Of a stretch of DNA of 64,000 nucleotides, positions 26,775 to 37,612 are shown piece after piece. This DNA is from Hydractinia symbiolongicarpus. Its lineage: Eukaryota; Cnidaria; Hydrozoa; Anthoathecata; Hydractiniidae. The notes under the pieces are model-generated. The model had not been told where the DNA came from. It did no database searches and was given only the letters and a program-made list of their open reading frames with translations. Every line of letters starts with the position of its first letter. Positions within the stretch are counted from its first letter, which is position 1. The stretch covers positions 2,108,001 to 2,172,000 of the forward strand of contig NC_079889.1 in assembly GCF_029227915.1 (NCBI RefSeq), in the 5' to 3' direction. Position numbers and translations under genes: made by a program.

Positions 26775-28370
26775 ACCTCCACTGCTACTATCCTTTCGGT
26801 ACAATTTGAATCATTTGCTTGTATTTATGCATAACTACAAAACTGTAGGCAACTTTTGGAGCAAATATCCATCTAAAGGTTGATATAAAAAGATGCGATT
26901 CCTCATGATTTTGCTTATTTCAGTCTTTATCAACAAAAGGTTTATCCTTCGTCCTTGTGTTGTTTTCCTTGACACAAAAAATAAGAAATTGCAAAATCTA
27001 TTCAAATTAGCATCCTTTCCTTCCTTAAATTGTAGTGTCTTATTCCTAATAACAATGGGCGAACATACCTAAGACTTTCCCTTAGTAATAATAGATATTA
27101 TCAACAAACATCAACTTAATCTAAAAAGAACCACTCTCAGCATGGATTAACTGACAGTTTTGATAAAATTCTTTCAAATTGGTTGTTGGATTGGTACTAA
27201 GAAATAAATATATTTCCACAATGGGATAACTTTAGTATGATCTATTTTTTGCAAACCTAGGGCCTTTTTTACACTCTTTAACAAAATCGACACCATTGCC
27301 ATGTTTGCAACTTGAATATAGGGCTTAAAAATCTACGTCGACTTTAAAAATCTTTTACGTCGACTTTAAAAAACGGTTAAAATCGTTTGATCAACCAGCA
27401 TGTTATCACTCAATTAAACATACACCAAATAATTGAATAAATTAAAGTTTTGAAACCTATAAATAATCATCTTGTTGGTATGGGTTACTATTAAAACGGA
27501 TGAAAGACGCTCTGTGATATTAAAGAAGGTTTTAACATGAGTTCACTTAGTTGATTTTAGAAATAACCGATGGATGAGGGAGGGGGGGGGGTAAAAAAAG
27601 GGCTGTCCCTTACAGAATTGATAAAGGGGATATTATCTTGCCACAAAAGTTAGCACAAATGTTTGTTAGTAGATTAGAAAATCGAGATAGAAAAAGTCGA
27701 AATTAGGTCATCATGTATTTCGTGTATAGATAAGGCTAAAAGGGTGAAATTTAGATGCTTGAAATTTTTCGATAAACTTATGGAAAGGTTAAAATATGAC
27801 TTTAGAAATTTTAATAAGGAATTTTGGAAATAATTGTCTCGTTTTTTTCTGATCACATGTCATGCGTCACCATAGCAATAGGTGTGACGCCATATAAAAA
27901 AAACATTAATTGCCTTATTATAATTAACAATGATGAAAAGCTACAAGATTACAACCTCTAAAACTATGTACGTTAAAAGTTATTACAAAAAAATTGGGAG
28001 CATTAATATGATAAAAAGATTGTGAAGCAAAAATAAGATAAGTATTATTTAATTAAACTGTTTAAATAGTACTATTGTACGCTTAATTACTACGCTCTTT
28101 TAATCGACTAACTAGTTACCTAATAATTAAAGCCGTTCCTTGAACGTCTACTATTCTACATCCAAACTAAATCTCCTTCTGGATAGATTTCAAACTTTTA
28201 ATTACAGCTTAGAATAGGATTTCAGATATAATCCCGAATCTTTACACAAAGTCATTGTCATGTGTAAACATAACTCAAGCTGCAAAATTATTACAAATTA
28301 GATTAGAATAGATATCTAAGAATAACCTCTAAAATTCAATTTCGTTTGTTCTTAATTTTTAGGATTTCTC
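26775..28370 (+). repeat. upstream half of a segmental duplication (gene 3 copy)
   Basis: Matches, in order, 37140-37350, then 41300-41690, then 42950-43130 upstream of gene 4. Anchors are 'ctactatcctttcggtac', 'acaaaatcgacaccattg', 'attacaaaaaaatt..gag' and 'aactcaagctgc'. It shows that the duplication covering genes 3 and 4 includes about 1.6 kb of promoter-side DNA. No gene is seen within it. Confidence 0.75.
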
Positions 28371-28441
28371 TATAAAATCAAGTAAACTCTCACTAACAAA
28401 ACAGAATAATCTTTGAAAGCTGCTGCAATCATCATAGAAAG
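28371..28441 (+). promoter_or_regulatory. gene 3 TATA box and non-coding exon 1
   Basis: TATA box tataaaa (28371-28377), then a short exon ending agctgctgcaatcat..gaaag at 28441 and a gtaagt donor at 28442. The layout and exon end match genes 2, 4 and 5. Exon 1 has no start codon; intron 1 runs 28442-29205. Confidence 0.78.
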
Positions 28442-29217
28442 GTAAGTGCCATTTGAAGGACAGAAAAAATATTAAAAATCTTCTAGCACAAAATTTTTAG
28501 AATTTACACATTTCTTAACTTTGTCTTTTCCACTTTCGTTGCGATAAAGTTTTTTGGTATGAATGTAGTTACAAAAGGTCCTTGCATTTTTCTCAATGAA
28601 GAGCCTATGATTGGTAAAAATGACTATGAGCTTTGCCAAAACGGTTTGAGGTTTCATCTGTATTATAAAGATGACCAAAAACATCAAATGTTGACATCTG
28701 AAATGTTCTTGTTTCAGCATAATTCATATTTTGAAGAGATTATAACCGTAACCCGAGTTAACGAACAAACTAAGTTACATTATTACTTGTAGCATTTCTC
28801 TAACTTGCTTGACTGTTATATGGTTAAAATTTGTTTGGGAACACTTAATTTATTTAAAATCTGCTAGAATGGCAACTGGAGCCTTAACATTACGATTACA
28901 AGGTAAAAGTGCCAATACACCATCTCCATCTGATTTATATAAAAAAGTATTTTTTGTGACAGTCCAAAATTTGAAGACAGTAGGTAGTTAGCATAAAACA
29001 ATGAAATAACATTTTTCGACTATTTTATTTATAATGTGTTACTGCAAAATAAGTAGCGCATATTCACATATTTCTTCTCTGAAATTTCAATTGATTAACA
29101 CTTGTTGAGAAATTTACAAACAGACAAATAAAACTGAGAAATTGTCGTATATATGATAAAATTAACAGTTAATAAAAAAGTTTAAATATTTTTTCTAATT
29201 TTTAGGTTACTGCTAAT

Positions 29218-31947
29218 ATGAAGTCACAAGGTAAGTCACTAACTCAGATTCACCAAAAATCACGATTATAATATATTCAGCGGCATTAAAATTAAGATAA
29301 ATATATTAGAAAATTACTACTTTCTTACTAATATTTCTTAAGTATTTACCAATTTTTTTACTTCTTTTTACTTCTTAGGTCTTTTAGTCATCATTTTTAT
29401 TGCTTTTGGGAGTGTATCTTGCCATTACCTTAATGACATGTTGGACGAGTTTAGAAGGAAGAGATATGACGAAACTGATGAAAACAATGAAATTGAAAAT
29501 GACTCTACAAACTCCATTGATATTGCTACAATCAATGGAAAACTCAAAAAGAAGCCAGTCGGACAACGTAGGTGCAAAAGATCAATGTTTGATAAAAAAG
29601 TAACTTAGATCATATTCGTAAGAATCTTTATTAACTGAAATATTGTTTTGTAACCTAAAACTTTTGTTTTTATAACCACAACGTTCATAAGAAAATCAAG
29701 GCTTAAATTTACTAAAAATAAGCATATGGGAAGCTCAATGACAGGTTTTCGCAAGATTTAAAGGCTATATCTGGGAAGTTTTGTTGAAAATACACAATTT
29801 CACAGTCCACAGGAGATGATTGTGCAAAGGAAAAACGTGCTTTTAACTTCCAAATTGATCTTTTTTTAATTTTCATATTGTAAGCACATTTTTGACCTAA
29901 ATACAAAAGTTCATTAAGCATACTCGAGCGTGTCTTTAAATTCCCAATCCGGCTTATCAAAAAGTAATAATCTCTTTTTACTGTTTGTGATTTAGATAAG
30001 GGAGATCATCTCGCTCATGAAGACATTATGTTCCAAAAAGGCGAAGAAGAAGCCGTATTCGGAACAAAATCGTCCAGAGACGAAGAATCATCTGAGGGAG
30101 CTGCAAAAGACGCAATAGTAGAAACTCATAAGAGATGGACATTGCCTGTTCCATATCAAATCGATGGAAGTTTAGGTAGGACTTATTTGTGAACATTCAA
30201 GATCTTAAAATTATGTTTTAACTAAAACTGATAGTATTTGTAGCAATATATTTTCTTCTTAGGCTCAACGGCAAGGTCTGCGATTTCAAGCGCCATTTCT
30301 GATTACGGTTCAAAAACGTGCATTACTTTTCGCCCTAGAAGATCTGGAGACACTAGCTACTTGTCATTTTTTAAAGGGGACGGGTAAGTTATCCAAAAAG
30401 TCTTTTGTACGAAGTCGTTTTATACAACGTGAAAAATAGTAAATCAAGGCATGCATCATATTGTAGCAATAAGTAATTGTCAAATAAAATGAAATTCTAA
30501 AGTTAGAATTTTTAGAGAAAATAAAAAAATTATTCCAAAAATTAACTTAATTAACGGTACAGAACTTTCCTAATTATTTTGGAGGTTGTATATTAAAAAA
30601 TGATAGTGAGATGTGTTTGTTGTATAAGATAATTTTGTAATGAAATTAGAACTTAATTTTTTCATGTTTACTGTATCAGATGTTGGAGTTATGTTGGTCG
30701 AAAAGGAGGGGAACAACAAGTGTCTTTGGGTTCAGGATGCGAGCACAAAGCCACGGCTATCCACGAGGCGAGTGCTGCTATTATCATTAGTTATTGCGTT
30801 TACAAACAGACATGAATTATAAACAGTACCTCTCTCATTTAGATCATGCACGCTTTAGGCTTCTGGCATGAACAATCAAGAACAGATCGGGATAACTACG
30901 TTCAAATCCTCCTCCACAACATCCAACAGGGTTAATATATTTTGAATTTTACTTATAGTCAATCGTTCATATCATGTTGTGTGTTCTTTACATTTGATAC
31001 AAATTTGATATTTTTTTATTTATTTTGAGTAGGGCAAACGTATAATTTTGATAAGATATTATCAAAAGATGCCACGACATTTGGATTTCCTTACGATTAC
31101 CGATCAATTATGCATTATACAAAGTTAGTCATTTACTTATTTTTTTTTTATCCTTGTATATAAAACCTAATTACTTGCTTCTATTTAACTTGAAATTATC
31201 TGGTACAGGTTCGCATTTGGAAAAATTGTAAATAATCAGCAACTGCAAACCATTGTAGCAAGAAACAATCCAAATCAGCAATTTGGTCAATGCTCAAGGT
31301 GTGGAATGTCCCAGATAGATGCGGATCAACTAAATGCTATGTACTGTCGCGGTACCCCTCAATCTGAAATCAATAGATACACAGTAATATCTCAGATGTC
31401 TAATATAGTGGCTAGTCATGCAGGACAATCAAATGATAATCTCAGAAATGCCATAATGAATTTCATGATGAGAACTTACCCAAATTACAATTTTTTGGTA
31501 AATGTTTATAATGTCGTATCTGATTACTCCGCACAGTCTTTTATTGGCCAATGTGCTCACATCTTCAATTCCCATAACAAGAATTTCGTGGTTTGTTATG
31601 CAAAGAAAACATCTAGAGTTCCATCGTTGTCCACACAATCTCACATTGTTTCAGCTGCTTTGGCTAGCATTACTAACAAGGTATTTTTTGTTAAAAACGT
31701 TTTTATATAACCTGTTTATAATATAGCCTCTTTTTTACTAAAATTCCCTTAATTGCAGAACTGTGATGCCTCATGGGCAACAAATACAGCACGAAATAGA
31801 GCAATATCGTTTGGATATCCAATCGCTGGTATTTTAGTTGTGAGATTCGGTGCTAGCTTGAGAACATCCTGGAATGGTCCAAGCTATATGAGGCATTATA
31901 AATGTTCCAATAATGTCGATTCAAATTTTGTGATAATGTTTGGATAG
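29218..31947 (+). CDS. astacin gene 3: secreted zinc metalloprotease with unknown C-terminal domain
   Basis: Nine coding exons: 29218-29230, 29379-29567, 29996-30175, 30263-30383, 30680-30767, 30843-30930, 31033-31123, 31209-31680 and 31759-31947, one open frame of 476 residues. Signal peptide [19 protein letters not shown], acidic propeptide, HEDIMF (aspartate switch with Glu where genes 1-2 have Gly), mature start near [11 protein letters not shown] (~113), GCWSYVGR, zinc site [15 protein letters not shown] (196-210), Met-turn SIMHY (251-255), [15 protein letters not shown] (298-303). Residues 304-476 are an unrecognised domain ending in MFG. The intron after His196-Glu197 has a GC donor (GAG|GCGAGT). 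Exon 2 starts at 29206, twelve bases before the ATG. It is a tandem duplicate of gene 4. Confidence 0.88.
30768..30842 (+). other. GC-AG intron splitting the zinc motif of gene 3
   Basis: A 75-nt intron with donor GAG|GCGAGT and acceptor tttag, phase 0, between HE and IMH. No GT is available at this position without losing the frame. If retained, the frame would end after about 15 codons and remove the rest of the zinc site. Confidence 0.8.
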
Positions 31948-32008
31948 ATATATTGAAGAGAGTGTTTGCATTTTGTAGACCTCTTAATTCTATCTAATTT
32001 TTTTTGTA

Positions 32009-32135
32009 ATAGCATGTTAGCTTTGGTGCTAGCTTACGAACATTCTAGCATGGACTAGGTTACCTTATTATTTATAGTCTTACTATAACGACGAATTAAG
32101 ATTTGTGATGACGCTTGGATAAACATGTTGTGTCT
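32009..32135 (+). pseudogene. ghost copy of the last exon behind gene 3
   Basis: 60 bp after the gene 3 stop, 'ctttggtgctagcttacgaacattctagcatgg' and later 'agatttgtgatgacgcttggat' repeat, in order, the last exon around GASLRTSW and the final FVIMFG. Stops and gaps interrupt it. The same remnant follows gene 4 at 48858-48965, so it predates their duplication. Confidence 0.7.
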
Positions 32136-35100
32136 AGGGTTTGAACTTTATAATAGTTTTATAGGAGGAAAAATGCACCGCTACATGCAATGTTATTTTT
32201 CTTTTTTAAAAAAAATGCATAGTGCATGGGTTTATATTGTATTAATCTATCTATCTGTAGAAATGATGTAACTATTTTTTGTATTCTTTGTAATCTGTAA
32301 CTTGCACTGATTATATGCAAAGCAAGCCAGTTTTTCTTAAATATATCAATTTATACGTTGACAGTTAAACACAAAAAATTGTCTTTTTACCTATGGTCTT
32401 TATGCAATGTATTTAATTAATTACACCCCACCCCTGCGTTTTTCTTATATATATACGTTTCTTTCGAAGAAATGAAATTGATTGCGGGGGTTCGGATTAA
32501 AGTGGTAGCGAAGCCATTTTGAAAAAACTATTCGTTGGGAAAAGTCAATTATAAGCACCAAAATGTAGTCCTAATAAAATATTTAATACTTCATATTGGG
32601 TTCTTTTCACCAAGTTTCTTTGAAATTTCATGTAAAGTCGGCAATAATTAGACATTTTTTCACGGGACAGACAACAATTAAATTCCAACATAAAACAGAC
32701 AACGTCACGCCGTGCCATCTACAAATAACTTCAATTCGTTGAGCCCTTAAGTTCAGGTAGACCATGTTGCAGCTGGGTTGTATGTTTTTAGTACAATAAT
32801 AGTATAATACTCCTCCCCCTCTAGGACTTCTCTTTCTGCTGGTTGTCTTAAGGCAAGTTTCAGTAGTTAATATTGCGGAGGATATATGTGCGATCTGTTA
32901 TGTTATGTTCGGTTATCATTATTATCATTTTGTTTAACATATTATAATTATATTATTACTGTTTCAGCTAATGCGTCTTGTTAACAAAATAACTGCAGCA
33001 ACGAGCATATAAATAATAGCTAGCTAACTACCTCGAGAAAGGTATGTACGGAAAGCTGTTTCTGCTGTCTCCGACGTTTTTCTACTAACTATACTGTAGG
33101 TAGCTGTCTTCACATCTTGCACAAGTCCGGTTATGATCTTCTTGGTCTATTGCTAAAACGGTGGGCCAAGGTAAAAAGATTATTAACGGATAGTAACATA
33201 ACCCCGAGTAGATTAAAAATTAAGTTGGAGAACTCTTGTGGTGTGAAAGAAAGGACAACACGTCAGTATTACTTGACAACCAGCTGAGACACCGAAAATA
33301 CAGTGAATATAGCGCCACAGAAAAGAAGTCTTTGAACTCTTTCAGACTCTCGGAAACTGCAGTAAACCATATAGTCATAATTGAGTATCCGCTTTGAGCA
33401 TTGTGTGAATATCTCATTTTTAAATTCTAGAATTTAGGCATTATAAAGGTGGGTTTTAAAGAAAATTTGAAAAATTGTGGCTAAAAAATTAAGAAATAGT
33501 TATAATTAATTGTGGGCTAAATCATTTTATTAAAGCCTGTGGAAATGGTATGTTCAAACTAAATGAGCTTGCCATAATATATTAAGCGAAAATGACTCCA
33601 CTGCACATTATTATATTCTATGACTTGGTGTGAGGTAATTCTTTAAATATTACCATACTATCACATAAGTCAACACAAATATTAATTTTTAAAAGATCTA
33701 ACAGCAGTGGTCACTTATTTTAAGGGATATGACCGGCCAATTGTTTCCTTAAAGGACCACAAGGCTTGTTCTAAAGAACCCAAAGCAATTTGAGGTACAA
33801 AAATCTCTGAAATTTCTGCACAATCAAACCTTTTGAATTAGAGGAAAACAGCTAAGCTGCAGATTTTATATTTGCGTAAAGTTATTTCTATCACAAGAAT
33901 TAAATTTCATGCTTCTTGCATAGATATATTTTTTCAAAATTAATATTCTGTCAAAAACGGTTTATTGGTGCTCCCGAAAAGAGCTGAACTTAGAAACTTA
34001 CACACTATGGGTATATTTGAAATTTGTTTTTTATTGGATTTCATCAAACATATCTAAAAACGAATCATAACAAGTTTTAAATCATAATTTCAGTTTTTAC
34101 GAAGGCTTGAGAACTTTTGAACTTTGCGAAAAGCACATTTTTGGGAAAGATTTACACTGAGAATCCCAGGACCTAAAAAGGTTTTGAAATGCTTCCCATA
34201 TATTTGGGCTTACAATCTTGTTATCTATGTAGAGTTATTCTATCACATTAATTACTGTTGACGTTTTCTAAGCATTTAAATTTAGTCACCGCTTCAATAG
34301 CAGGGTGTTGGTAAAAATAGATTGAAACTGCTATACCTATTTTGAAATGCAATCAATAGTTTTTCAAGAAACCTTAGACCACATCCAAAACTATCCAAAA
34401 GTTGTGCGCCTTTTTAGCTAGCTGAGCTACTTTCTTTTTTGAAGACGTTTTCCAGTAAAATGTTTAAAATAAATATTCAGATTCAGAGATATCAAGTTGA
34501 TTGAATTAGTTTTACTTATTTATGGTGTTGCTCCAAATATGATAAGATCCAGTTAGCAATATCTGTATTTACAATACAACTTTAAAGTCATGACTATTGG
34601 ACACTTGATGTGTATGTGTAAAAGTTGTAAATATGATAAAAGTGATTCGTTATTGTTGGAAATTATAGTTTACTGTACCACAGTATACTGCAAGCAAAAC
34701 TAAAACTGATGGATAATTCTGACCTAAACGTTAGGTTTTTTTAGATTTTTATGGTTTGTCGTTGAGATAAAATAAATATTACATTTCAACGATTATTTCG
34801 AATTCAGGATTTGGTGTTGTAGAAGAGAACCCCAAGTATGTCTTACTTGATTGGTTTAGTTAATAAATTAGTGGAATTTCTAGTAGCTACCTGCTAATAA
34901 ACTTTGTTGTGCTTTCAGAAAGAAACTTTACGCATTAGCCACAAGTTTTCTTGTTTGTTTTGTTGAAATTGTTGATTCCCCTACAATTTGTGTAATAAAT
35001 TTCACAAATTAAATTCCCAATTTTGTCTTTCTTCATATCGTTGACTGTTATCGGCATGTCTTTTATTTTGTATATATACCAACCAACAGATGTGTATACA

Positions 35101-35290
35101 CCAATTTTATTATGGAGACCTGGTAAACAAAAGAGAGTGTTGTTCTGAGGCGGTAAACCATTTCAACTTGAAACAACGGAGTATCAACATCATTCAGTAA
35201 AACTAGGTCTAAACATTTTTATGTAAAAATGGATTTTATGGTAGCAACGAAAATAAAATGGCTTTTCAACATGTTGTAATTCAAAACTTA
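32136..35290. other. 3' flank of gene 3; no gene recognised
   Basis: AT-rich sequence without supported exons. It includes short gctagc/agctac-rich strings (for example 33000-33030 and 34430) related to the repeat family that follows. Confidence 0.45.
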
Positions 35291-37000
35291 CAAAATTCTC
35301 AATCAATACTTCCTATGCTTAATGCAGTCAGCTACCTGTAACTTTTACTGTAAATATAAACTGTAGTAATAGTATAAAGTTTATTGATCTAAAGAGACAA
35401 CATGGTTTATTTTTGCCCAAAATTGATTTTGTTACAATTGGTTTAAGGCTATGTTCTTATTTAGCAGTCATTTATTTATTTTCAAGCAAACTTATTCCGC
35501 AAAATGAAATTAATGAGTGATTGTTTTAGCTGGACGGGGTAAAATTAGGCTGTTTCTAGTGTTTTTATTTACACCGAAGTTAGTATATTTTTTTAGAAAA
35601 GGGCATTACGTCTATGTGAATGCGCGACACAGTTTACTTGTATTAAGCGCTTAGTCCGATCGATTTTTTAATTTTCACGGAAACTTTTCCCGCAAAATAA
35701 AAAAATCCGGCCAACTGTTTTTTGCTATGACGGGGTAATTTTATTATTAGCCCTATTTTGTTTGTCTGTTCAAAGTGTTTGCCACACAGCTTTATTTTGA
35801 ACCCTTCTATGAGTAACATTTTTGCGCCGCGTTAACAGGCGGACAGAATGCACGAAGTTTTTAATACTGGCGGTATTTTGTGAGTTCAAAAGGGTGTTCC
35901 ACCGTAGTTTTATTTCGGAAAATCCCTGCGTTGCCGTAGCTTTACTTCGAACCTAGTCAGAACCCGTTTTTTTAGCCTTGTTTTAGCCACGTACTCGTAA
36001 TAAACCAATCACAAAGCTCGATTTTTAAAAATAACCAATTCAAGTTCTTCGCGGCCTTAGCATGCCGACAGAGGAAACATGCTATGGTCGGGCTACGCTC
36101 ACGAAGTTCATTTAATTTGGAAGAAATAGTGCCGCGTTGTAGGTGTCCTTTTGACATTTTTCTCTTCCAAGTATATTGTCAAGTTTTTTAACCATGTACA
36201 AATCTTAACTTTTATTGTTTTTGCTACGAGCAAAGATTTCGAGGGAGTATCTTGTAGTCAGATTGCTAGCTAGCCTATTGCATTGATATTCTTTAATGTT
36301 TTTCATCAGTTTTATATCGGAGGTTTTTATCTTAACCAAAATTATTTAGTTATGTATTGTCTTCACCAATCAAATTTTACTTGGCTAGCTAGCTACACCA
36401 GGGATTGTGGCTGCTGTATCTGGCTATAAAATAGAAATGACAAATATGATTAGGTAAAACAGAACTCTTAATCACTAATTCTTATGCTAAATGCACATTG
36501 GTTGTAGTATAAACTTTGGTGAAAGTCTAAAGACTATTGATTTAGGAAGATAACAGTCACAATTAACCTATGATACTTAGCTAGCGTTATTTTGCCAACA
36601 ATTGATTTTATAACAACAGGCTTTACAGTGCATTTTTTATTTAAAAAAAATAAAATTGTTGATTGTTTCAGCTGGATGGGGTAACAGAGAAATATTTCCT
36701 GTGTTTTTATTTAACGCAAAAAAGCCATATTATATTTTGAAAAAGTGTATTACGGATATACGGATGTTCGACATGGTTTACTTGTACTAAGCAATAGCCC
36801 AGTGTCACAATTAATTTTTGAACTTCCACGGATACTTATTCCGCGAAATAAAGTAATATTTGCCATTTTTTATGATGGAGAAATGACAGGTTGTAAGCTT
36901 TGTTTTTATTTCAGCTGAAGTTTCAAGAAAATTATTTTTTAAAAAATCTATTACACCCAAACTATAAAGTTGCGTGCGTTTTACTCGGTTTACAAATACT
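35291..37000 (+). repeat. dispersed repeat of unknown class, tandem copies
   Basis: Segments 35300-35760 and 36470-36880 match each other in order, about 1.15 kb apart: 'aaactgtagtaatagt/gttgtagtataaact', 'aaaattgattttgttacaa', 'gtttcagctggatggggtaa', 'ttccgcaaaataaa'. A further array of the same family lies at 51090-51890. No coding frame, terminal repeats or target duplication was found. Confidence 0.65.
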
Positions 37001-37342
37001 GCATACTTGTACTAAAGCGCTCCAACTCAAATATATTTTTTGCAGTGATTTTGAATTATTTATTTTGACTTATTTTGAACTTGGAGAGAAAAGTTTTTGA
37101 CGAAAAATTTAAACCTTTGGATCCGATAACACAATAGAGCTCCATTCCTACTATCCTTTCTGTACGATTTGAACTATTTGCTTGTATTGTTTCGAAACTA
37201 CAAAATTACAGGCATTTTTTAGAGTTTTTTTTATGATGACTGTTTGATACGAATTTTTCACCTTCTCTAACAAAATCGACACCATTGTTGATTATGGCTT
37301 AAAAATCTACATGCATGTCGACCTTGCTACAGTTTCCATCGT

Positions 37343-37612
37343 TTGATTATCCACACAATTCTTGAAATTGATAAAGATAAGAAAATAGAAATCCTTATTT
37401 CTGGAATCGTAAATAGATATGATGGCAACTATAATAAACAAATTAGTGACACAAATCAAAGAATTAAAAGTCTATGTCAATCGAAAAACTTAATATTTAT
37501 TGATAACAACAATATGAAACAAGACTGTCTCAACCAAGGTAAACTTCACATGAATAGTAGGGGTTTGGCTCGTTTGGCTTTAAATTTTGTTGATGGTCTA
37601 AACAGAATCTGA
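37343..37612 (+). pseudogene. LINE ORF1, C-terminal part of an SGNH-esterase-like domain (5'-truncated)
   Basis: An 89-codon frame with no ATG at its start. It encodes the end of an SGNH/GDSL hydrolase-like domain: a hydrophobic strand (KIEILISGIVNRYD) followed by the block carrying the likely catalytic His (GKLHMNSRGLARLALNF). ORF1 proteins with this esterase-like domain are known from CR1/L2-group LINEs. The upstream part, including the Gly-Asp-Ser block, is lost at the element's 5' truncation near 37345. It ends in TGA at 37610-37612, in the same frame as ORF2. Confidence 0.75.

Noticed and set aside
28559-28792. 77-codon frame in intron 1 of gene 3
   Set aside because: It lies between exon 1 and exon 2. 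The matching part of gene 4 intron 1 does not keep the frame.
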